In this document: positions 1 to 4,035 of the stretch, piece after piece
Layout of the letters: the number at the start of each line of letters is the position of its first letter
How positions within the stretch are numbered: the first letter of the stretch is position 1
Assembly: GCA_002169755.1 (NCBI GenBank)
Contig: NHIU01000028.1
Span: 1 to 6,590, forward strand
DNA from: Candidatus Pelagibacter sp. TMED197
Lineage (GTDB): Bacteria > Pseudomonadota > Alphaproteobacteria > Pelagibacterales > Pelagibacteraceae
Reading direction: 5' to 3'
DNA: 6,590 bases
Notes under the pieces: generated by a model
Told to the model about the DNA's origin: nothing
The model's input: only the letters and a program-made list of their open reading frames with translations
The model's database searches: none
Position numbers and translations under genes: made by a program

Positions 1-5
1 AAATA

Positions 6-260
6 TTAAGCAGCTTCTAACATTGACATTGGTACTCTATAAGTTTTACCAGACATGTCAACTAAGCATTTTGATTGGTTGATTTTAGTAATCACACCAG
101 GAGTTTTTTTAGTTTTCTGAACGACAAACACTTTTTGTCCAACAGATAGTGAAGCTTTAGCATTCATAACCTTAACATCACTAATAAAATTAGAAAGTTC
201 ATTTAGTTCAGTTAAATTTAGTTGCTGTATGCCAGCTTTGATTAGTTGTATTTTATTCAT
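6..260 (-). CDS. Small hypothetical phage protein with SH3/KOW-like C-terminal half
   Basis: This 84-residue protein is not one I can name. Residues 1-30 look like one amphipathic helix rich in Leu, Ile and Asn. Residues 38-82 look like a small beta barrel: they begin at SVGQKVFVV, contain the turn PGVITKI and end in YRVPMSMLEAA, a pattern reminiscent of SH3/KOW-like folds that bind nucleic acid or protein. That fold is inference from strand pattern only. There is no signal peptide or membrane segment. The start is well supported: AAAAGGAC lies 6 bp upstream of the ATG. It is the last visible gene of the leftward operon, 21 bp after the 119-residue gene, and is probably transcribed from the promoter near 877-905. 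I see no terminator after its stop, but only five bases remain. The protein is real with good confidence; the function is unknown. Confidence 0.8.
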   Translation of the reverse strand: MNKIQLIKAGIQQLNLTELNELSNFISDVKVMNAKASLSVGQKVFVVQKTKKTPGVITKINQSKCLVDMSGKTYRVPMSMLEAA

Positions 261-266
261 AATATA

Positions 267-274
267 GTCCTTTT
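267..274 (-). promoter_or_regulatory. Ribosome binding site of the 84-residue gene
   Basis: AAAAGGAC reads on the minus strand, with 6 bp (TATATT) between it and the ATG at 260. The same AGGAC core precedes the other two leftward genes, which supports this start. Confidence 0.75.
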
Positions 275-281
275 GTTATTA

Positions 282-641
282 TTAAAGATAAAGAGGTCCA
301 GTCCATCTGATAGCATAGTTACCAGTTAGAACATTACCTCTTGGTTGATTAAGAGCAGGTGCATTGTAACCAGCGGCTTTCAATATATCACCTTTCTTAA
401 AATGTTTAAAATCAGTTTTACAAATAAAACAAAATACGCCGTTTTCTTGTACGATTTTAATATATTTTTTTCCTTGAGAAACTTTAGTATTACTATCCCA
501 TTTCTCAACTTGTTCTTTACAATAGCCAGTTAATTCTTTGCCACCAAGAGTTGACCATTTAACATAGTCAGCTTTAGCGCCAGCCATTAGATTTTTTACG
601 CCTTGTTCTAGTGTATCGGCAGTTTGATTTACGATTGTCAT
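282..641 (-). CDS. Hypothetical soluble phage protein, 119 residues
   Basis: I do not recognise a named family. The N-terminal half (residues 1-50) is polar and mostly helical in character. The C-terminal half is likely the conserved core: strands around YIKIVQENGVFCFICKTDF (60-78), a basic KHFKKGDILKAAGYNAPA segment (79-96), and an aromatic end, RWTGPLYL. Cys71 and Cys74 form a CxxC-like pair (C-F-I-C) and Cys41 stands alone; there is no second pair, so a zinc site is only a possibility. No signal peptide or membrane segment is visible. The ATG has a strong AAGGAAGGAC site 6 bp upstream, which overlaps the stop codon of the preceding gene and suggests coupled translation. It is the middle gene of the three-gene leftward operon, so an early, host-directed role is inferred from context only. 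Confidence 0.82.
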   Translation of the reverse strand: MTIVNQTADTLEQGVKNLMAGAKADYVKWSTLGGKELTGYCKEQVEKWDSNTKVSQGKKYIKIVQENGVFCFICKTDFKHFKKGDILKAAGYNAPALNQPRGNVLTGNYAIRWTGPLYL

Positions 642-647
642 AGTGTA

Positions 648-657
648 GTCCTTCCTT
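648..657 (-). promoter_or_regulatory. Ribosome binding site of the 119-residue gene, overlapping upstream stop
   Basis: AAGGAAGGAC on the minus strand lies 6 bp from the ATG at 641. Its first two bases overlap the TAA (658-656) of the membrane protein gene, so ribosomes ending there sit directly on this site. Confidence 0.75.
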
Positions 658-844
658 ATTTGTTATTATCTAAAATTGCAATATATCCACCGGCAATCAT
701 CATTGCCATACCGCCTAAAGCGTACATCAGCATTTCACCGATAGTGTTTCCAAGCTCCATACATTTTCCGTCACAATCGCCAGCAGAACCAGCCATCATA
801 GCAATACCAAGAGCTATCAAAGTTGTTGAAATTAGTGTTTTCAT
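656..844 (-). CDS. Small two-helix membrane protein, 62 residues
   Basis: The protein starts with a basic residue and a hydrophobic stretch (residues 3-22, LIALGIAMMAGSAG), then a short polar loop DCDGKC (23-28) with two cysteines, then a second hydrophobic stretch (35-58) rich in Gly, Met and Ala, and a polar tail LDNNK. The first stretch could be a cleaved signal peptide (a site after SAG is plausible) or a true membrane helix; GGMAMMIAGG looks like a tight helix-packing motif. Nine of 62 residues are Met. An in-frame ATG at 865 would add seven residues, but it has no ribosome binding site and would lie about 5 bases from the predicted transcript start. The ATG at 844 follows GAAAGGAC and is preferred. 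As the first gene behind a host-type promoter, a superinfection-exclusion role, like small T4 Imm-type membrane proteins, or a holin-like role is possible; neither is shown by the sequence. Confidence 0.72.
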   Translation of the reverse strand: MKTLISTTLIALGIAMMAGSAGDCDGKCMELGNTIGEMLMYALGGMAMMIAGGYIAILDNNK

Positions 845-853
845 AGTGTTTAT

Positions 854-861
854 GTCCTTTC
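854..861 (-). promoter_or_regulatory. Ribosome binding site deciding the start of the membrane protein gene
   Basis: GAAAGGAC on the minus strand lies 9 bp before the ATG at 844. It falls inside the longer reading frame that begins at 865, so it argues for the shorter protein. Confidence 0.7.
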
Positions 862-876
862 TCATTTTCTATAACC

Positions 877-905
877 AGTATACCACAACTAAATATAGAA
901 AGCAA
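877..905 (-). promoter_or_regulatory. Host sigma70-type promoter with extended -10, leftward early operon
   Basis: On the minus strand TTGCTT (905-900) is followed by exactly 17 bp and then TATACT (882-877). The three bases before the -10 hexamer are TGG, which fits the extended -10 pattern TGN. The hexamers match the consensus TTGACA/TATAAT at 3 of 6 (TTG) and 5 of 6 positions. The expected transcript start is near 870, giving a leader of about 26 bases to the ATG at 844 that contains its ribosome binding site. This would allow transcription by unmodified host RNA polymerase right after infection. It is a motif call by eye without expression data. Confidence 0.68.
888..895 (+). promoter_or_regulatory. 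Possible weak T4-type late promoter before the lipoprotein gene
   Basis: ACTAAATA matches 6 of 8 positions of TATAAATA and contains CTAAATA, a variant I recall from late promoters of T4-like cyanophages. It would place a transcript start near 901, 32 bases before the ATG at 933. It lies in the spacer of the opposing early promoter. AT-rich DNA makes chance matches common, so this is tentative. Confidence 0.3.
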
Positions 906-932
906 GCACTATTTTCAATTATTTTCAAAAAA

Positions 933-1136
933 ATGCATAAAAAAACCCTTATAAATCAACGCTTTTTAATTTTTTTTGTTCTATCTTTGTTCTTTTTAGC
1001 GTCCGGATGCTCAAAATATCAAGAAAATTGCGAATTTCGGCCGGAATTTGACTTAAAAAGCGAATCACTTAGCGAATCGTTGGATGGCATAGTTCAGATT
1101 GAGCAAATCCTAGCAAAATCACGCTGTAATTTTTAA
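933..1136 (+). CDS. Small lipoprotein, candidate Rz1-type outer-membrane spanin
   Basis: The 67-residue product has a textbook lipoprotein signal: basic start MHKKTLINQR, hydrophobic core FLIFFVLSLFF (11-21), and lipobox LASGC with lipidated Cys26. Ser27 at the position after the cysteine fits outer-membrane sorting. The mature part is only 42 residues, polar and mostly helical, with two further cysteines (Cys33, Cys65) that could form disulfides. Size and layout resemble Rz1-type o-spanins, which join an inner-membrane partner to disrupt the outer membrane in lysis. It has just one proline, while many Rz1 proteins are proline-rich, and no i-spanin is seen here, so other lipoprotein roles such as superinfection exclusion remain open. 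There is no clear ribosome binding site (only an A-rich leader). The frame stays open far upstream, but that part overlaps the leftward genes antisense. Codons include CGC, CGG, CCG and TCC, unlike the AGA-rich neighbours. Confidence 0.68.
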   Translation: MHKKTLINQRFLIFFVLSLFFLASGCSKYQENCEFRPEFDLKSESLSESLDGIVQIEQILAKSRCNF

Positions 1137-1144
1137 TATAAATA
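1137..1144 (+). promoter_or_regulatory. T4-type late promoter (TATAAATA), exact match
   Basis: TATAAATA begins immediately after the lipoprotein stop codon. In T4 this element occupies about -13 to -6 and is read by RNA polymerase carrying the phage sigma gp55. Transcription would start near 1150, giving a leader of about 21 bases that holds the AAAGGAA site of the next gene. Position and spacing make this a convincing promoter for the tail operon. Confidence 0.75.
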
Positions 1145-1160
1145 TAAAAAAGCAATAAAA

Positions 1161-1167
1161 AAAGGAA
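1161..1167 (+). promoter_or_regulatory. Ribosome binding site of the 83-residue gene
   Basis: AAAGGAA precedes the ATG at 1171 with a short gap (4 bases from GGA). The alternative ATG at 1180 would be 13 bases from GGA, so the first ATG is the better start. Confidence 0.65.
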
Positions 1168-1170
1168 TTT

Positions 1171-1422
1171 ATGCCAAAAATGAGAAAATTCCTGTTTTGG
1201 AATGAAGCAGGCGAAGAAAAAGAAAAAGAAGCGATAAGTTTAAAGAAAGCTACAAGGTCGGTACAAGGCGATTATAAAGATAAAATGATTTCCGTTGAAT
1301 ATATTAGTAAAAAAGGAAAACAAATGTGTCATAGTATAATAATTCCGATAGGTAGAAAATTAAGACAATCAATAGAACAAGAAAAACGTAGATTAGCACT
1401 AAAAGCAGCAAGAGAGAGATAA
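1171..1422 (+). CDS. Small basic hypothetical protein upstream of PAAR, 83 residues
   Basis: I cannot name this protein. Residues 1-12 (MRKFLFWNEAG) are hydrophobic and aromatic, and 16-30 are a charged Lys/Glu stretch. Residues 33-60 look like a small beta hairpin (GDYKDKMISVEYI, then KGKQMCHSIIIP), and 62-83 are a strongly basic helix (GRKLRQSIEQEKRRLALKAARER). No signal peptide or membrane segment is seen. Its TAA overlaps the PAAR ATG (TAATG), so the two are probably translated together, and it is the first gene after an exact late promoter. A minor tail or baseplate protein, or an assembly helper for the spike tip, is a reasonable inference from that coupling. The basic helix could bind DNA, RNA or an acidic protein surface. 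The start is supported by the AAAGGAA site. Confidence 0.8.
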   Translation: MPKMRKFLFWNEAGEEKEKEAISLKKATRSVQGDYKDKMISVEYISKKGKQMCHSIIIPIGRKLRQSIEQEKRRLALKAARER

Positions 1423-1724
1423 TGCCAGCAGTAGTAAGAAAAGGCGACCCTTTATCAACAGGTCACGCTTGTGTAGGAACAACTACACTTAATACACCCG
1501 GACAAGGAACGGTTTTTGCAAACAATATTTTAGTTGCAAGAAAAGGCGACCCAACCGTAGCACATATAGCGCCACCAGTACCAGTATGTCCAGCTCACGT
1601 TAAAGTTATAAATGCAGCTTCGCCAAATGTGTATGTTGTAGGTATAAAAGTTGGTAGAATTGGTGATAGTACAGACGCAGGTGCTATGACAGGTGGTTCG
1701 CCAAATGTTTTTGCAAACGGCTAG
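1422..1724 (+). CDS. PAAR-domain spike-tip protein (T4 gp5.4-like)
   Basis: PAAR proteins are small cones that cap the central spike of contractile tails and type VI secretion systems and sharpen it for membrane puncture. The 100-residue length is that of a lone PAAR domain. Visible marks are the repeated (R)KGDP turns (residues 7-10, 41-44), GRIGDS (78-83), and the G-S-P-N-V-F-A-N-G end (92-100). His15, Cys17, His48, Cys56 and His59 are candidates for the metal site (normally three His and one Cys) that holds the tip together. GTVFANN (29-35) and SPNVFANG (93-100) repeat each other, as expected from the internal repeats of the fold. The ATG overlaps the preceding stop by one base, and the purine-rich AGAGAGAG before it can act as a weak ribosome binding site. 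It ends with two in-frame stops, TAG TAA. The gp25 and gp6 homologues downstream support a baseplate role. No toxin extension is present. Confidence 0.9.
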   Translation: MPAVVRKGDPLSTGHACVGTTTLNTPGQGTVFANNILVARKGDPTVAHIAPPVPVCPAHVKVINAASPNVYVVGIKVGRIGDSTDAGAMTGGSPNVFANG

Positions 1725-1727
1725 TAA
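1722..1727 (+). other. Tandem stop codons TAG TAA ending the PAAR gene
   Basis: The amber stop is followed directly by an in-frame ochre stop. This gives fail-safe termination just before the late promoter and the gp25-like start. Confidence 0.9.
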
Positions 1728-1732
1728 AAGTA

Positions 1733-1740
1733 TATAAATA
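1733..1740 (+). promoter_or_regulatory. Second T4-type late promoter (TATAAATA), exact match, next to gp25 start
   Basis: TATAAATA lies in the 24 bp between the PAAR stop and the gp25-like ATG. By T4 spacing (+1 six bases after the motif) transcription would begin near 1746, only 3 bases before the ATG at 1749. That would make a nearly leaderless message. An intergenic location favours function; the unusual leader is the main doubt. Confidence 0.62.
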
Positions 1741-1748
1741 TTAGCGAT

Positions 1749-2174
1749 ATGGCACAATACGACTCAGCACTAGTAAGTAAATCTAACCGTAATTCACGAA
1801 AGTTTAGTGATATTGATATTGATTTCACTAGAAACGTGGTTACTAGTGATGTATTAAGAGTTGAAGATGTTATAGCAGTTAAAAGAGCAGTAAAAAATTT
1901 AGTACAAACTGGTTATTATGAAAGACCATTTCAACCAGAATTAGGATGTGGTATTAGAGAATTATTATTTGAAAATTTTACGCCAATGACTAAAGTATTT
2001 TTACAAAATAAAATTACTGAAGTATTAGAAAATTACGAACCAAGAATAAATTTACAAAGTGTTAAAGTAGATGATGACCAAGATAGTAATAGATTAGTTG
2101 TTGATATTTACTTTTATGTAGTAGGCGTACCAGAGCCACAAACGGTACAGACGTTTTTACAAAGGCTAAGATAA
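1749..2174 (+). CDS. 25: Baseplate wedge protein, gp25/GPW family
   Basis: gp25 is a small lysozyme-like-fold protein of the baseplate wedge. It is thought to link the inner baseplate to the first sheath ring and help start sheath contraction, and TssE of type VI secretion is its relative. The 141-residue length is close to T4 gp25 (about 130). Residues 22-33 carry the start of the domain (IDIDFTRN), then DVIAVKRAVKNLVQT (40-54), YYERPFQPELGCGIRELLFE (57-75), and the signature EPR triplet at 97-99 within NYEPRINL, followed by the strands VKVDDD and LVVDIYFYV. The extra N-terminal 20 residues are polar. No Shine-Dalgarno sequence is seen; the only ATG before residue 80 is the one at 1749. It lies 24 bp after the PAAR gene and ends one base before the gp6-like start. 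Confidence 0.93.
   Translation: MAQYDSALVSKSNRNSRKFSDIDIDFTRNVVTSDVLRVEDVIAVKRAVKNLVQTGYYERPFQPELGCGIRELLFENFTPMTKVFLQNKITEVLENYEPRINLQSVKVDDDQDSNRLVVDIYFYVVGVPEPQTVQTFLQRLR
2161..2165 (+). promoter_or_regulatory. Weak ribosome binding site for the gp6-like gene
   Basis: AAAGG lies inside the last codons of the gp25-like gene, with 10 bases between it and the ATG at 2176. Coupling with the end of gp25 translation is also likely, since only one base separates the two genes. Confidence 0.45.
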
Positions 2175-2175
2175 A

Positions 2176-4029
2176 ATGGCAAATAGCAAGTTAATAGTTT
2201 CAGATTTAGATTTTAATGATATAAAAAGAAATCTAAAAACATTCTTACAAAGTCAATCACAATTTCAAGATTATGATTTTGAAGGTTCATCACTAGCAAT
2301 TCTTTTAGATATTTTATCTTACAACACTCACTATATGGCTTACTTAGCTAATATGGCAACAAATGAATTATATCTTGATAGTGCCGATATTAGAAACAAT
2401 ATTGTATCATTAGCAAAAATGTTAGGTTATACACCTAGTTCACCAAGAGCACCGAAAGCGTCAATTAATTTAGTTGTTAATAACGGAACAGGTACATCTA
2501 TAACTATGGCAAAAGGAACGGTATTTAATTCATCCGTTAGTGATTCAACTTATCAATATATAACTAACGAAGATATTACAACAACACCTGCTAACGGTGT
2601 TTATACTTTTTCAGATGTGACTTTATACGAGGGTACTTTAGTTAAATTTAAATACACCGTAGATGAAACAGATGTTGACCAAAGATTTATTATACCAAGT
2701 GCTAATACAGATACTTCAACTTTAAAAATTACGGTTCAAAATTCTGCTACAGATACGACTTCAAACACATATTCATTATCAAGTGGGTATTCAGGTGTAA
2801 AAGCAGATTCTAAAGTTTATTTTATTCAAGAAGGTAGTGACGGCAAATTTCAAGTTTATTTTGGTGATGGTGTCACAGGAAATAAATTAGTAGATGGTAA
2901 TATTGTTATATTAGAATATATTGTTACCAATAAAACAGATTCAAACGGTGCTAAAAATTTTACTTTACAAGGAAGTGTTGGTGGATTTACAGACGTTTCT
3001 ATTACAACTAATTCAGTATCGCAAGGCGGCTCAGAAGCTGAAGATAATGAATCAGTTAAATTTAATGCGCCTTTAAATTTTGTTGCTCAAGACAGAGCGG
3101 TTACAACAACTGATTATGAAACACTTGTACAACAAATTTATCCTAATGCATTATCTGTTAGTGCTTGGGGTGGTGAAGATGATGAAACACCAAGATATGG
3201 TATTGTTAAGATTGCTATTAAAGCAGGTTCAGGTTCAACATTAACAGACCAAACAAAATTAGATATTGTAAACGGTTTGAAACCTTACAATGTCGCTTCA
3301 GTTAAACCTGAAATAGTTGACCCCGAAACAACTTCAGTTTTACTAACTTCTAATATTAAGTATAATGCAAACAGCACAACAAAATCTAAAGATACTTTAA
3401 AATCAGATATTATATCTACTATTACAAATTATAATACATCATCATTACAAAAATTTGATGGTGTTTACAGACATTCAAAAATAACAGGATTAATTGATGA
3501 TACAGACGCGAGTATTTTATCAAACACAACAACTATCAAAATAAGAAAAAGTTTAACACCTGTAATTAATTCTGCTACGAAATATGATGTTTATTTTAGA
3601 AATGCATTATATAATCCTCATTCAGGACATAACACAGCCGCTGGTGGTATTTTAAGTTCAACTGGATTTAAAGTATCTGGTGATAATAACGAAATGTTTT
3701 TAGATGATGACGGTAATGGAAATGTAAGAAGATATTATCTTGTATCAGGTGTCAAAACATATGCAGATAGTACGCAAGGTACAATTAATTATACAAATGG
3801 TCAGGTAACTTTAAACCTATTAAACGTTGCTTCAATATCAAATATAAGAGGAGCTTCCTCAACAATAATTGAAATTACGGTACAACCGTCTTCTAATGAT
3901 GTTGTTCCTGTTAGAGACCAAATTGTTGAAATAGATGTATCAAACTCAATCGTTATTGTAGAAGAGGATACTTTTGTTGGTGGTTCTGCCGAGGCAGGTG
4001 TCGGTTACTCAACTAGCTCAAGTTATTAA
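2176..4029 (+). CDS. 6: Baseplate wedge protein gp6 (Baseplate_J-like)
   Basis: gp6 forms the ring that ties baseplate wedges together and drives the dome-to-star change on host contact. At 617 residues it is close to T4 gp6 (660). The N-terminal block is typical of T4-like gp6: DYDFEGSSLAILLDILSYN (33-51), then NMATNELYLDSADIRNNI and VSLAKMLGYTP up to about residue 90. The middle is beta-rich and contains VYFGDGVTGN, a pattern of Baseplate_J proteins. The strongest marks are FNAPLNFVAQDRAVTTTDYE (296-315) and WGGEDDETPRYG (331-342), the core of the J-like domain that binds the next wedge. The C-terminal 130 residues hold a beta domain (RNALYNPHSGHN, YYLVSGVKTYADS) and a PVRDQIVEIDV segment, ending in a Gly/Ser-rich tail. 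It follows the gp25-like gene by one base. It ends in three consecutive stops in frame with the next gene. Confidence 0.95.
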   Translation: MANSKLIVSDLDFNDIKRNLKTFLQSQSQFQDYDFEGSSLAILLDILSYNTHYMAYLANMATNELYLDSADIRNNIVSLAKMLGYTPSSPRAPKASINLVVNNGTGTSITMAKGTVFNSSVSDSTYQYITNEDITTTPANGVYTFSDVTLYEGTLVKFKYTVDETDVDQRFIIPSANTDTSTLKITVQNSATDTTSNTYSLSSGYSGVKADSKVYFIQEGSDGKFQVYFGDGVTGNKLVDGNIVILEYIVTNKTDSNGAKNFTLQGSVGGFTDVSITTNSVSQGGSEAEDNESVKFNAPLNFVAQDRAVTTTDYETLVQQIYPNALSVSAWGGEDDETPRYGIVKIAIKAGSGSTLTDQTKLDIVNGLKPYNVASVKPEIVDPETTSVLLTSNIKYNANSTTKSKDTLKSDIISTITNYNTSSLQKFDGVYRHSKITGLIDDTDASILSNTTTIKIRKSLTPVINSATKYDVYFRNALYNPHSGHNTAAGGILSSTGFKVSGDNNEMFLDDDGNGNVRRYYLVSGVKTYADSTQGTINYTNGQVTLNLLNVASISNIRGASSTIIEITVQPSSNDVVPVRDQIVEIDVSNSIVIVEEDTFVGGSAEAGVGYSTSSSY

Positions 4030-4035
4030 TGATAA
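4027..4035 (+). other. Triple in-frame stop TAA TGA TAA between two same-frame genes
   Basis: The gp6-like gene ends in TAA, then TGA, then TAA, and the next codon in the same frame is the ATG of the following gene. The two structural genes are thus one reading frame interrupted by three different-type stops, and no Shine-Dalgarno sequence precedes the second. Termination and re-initiation by the same ribosome is the likely way the second protein is made. Confidence 0.9.

Noticed and set aside
345..533. Plus-strand 62-codon frame
   Set aside because: It is fully antisense to the better supported 119-residue gene, has no start signal, and shows Phe-rich composition typical of reverse frames in AT-rich DNA.
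844..865. Longer start (ATG at 865) for the membrane protein
   Set aside because: There is no ribosome binding site, it sits about 5 bases from the predicted transcript start, and the extra codons contain the GAAAGGAC site of the start at 844.
624..932. N-terminal 103 codons of the plus-strand frame ending at 1136
   Set aside because: This part lies antisense to the membrane protein gene and the early promoter and has no ribosome binding site at its start. Only the portion from the ATG at 933, with the lipoprotein signal, looks coding.
940..985. A-run and T-runs resembling a terminator
   Set aside because: No GC-rich inverted repeat precedes the T-run, and the T-run encodes the hydrophobic core of the lipoprotein signal peptide.
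1530..1757. Minus-strand 75-codon frame over the PAAR gene
   Set aside because: Its Cys/Trp/Tyr-rich composition is the shadow of the Gly/Val/Pro-rich PAAR codons; the PAAR family match on the other strand is clear.
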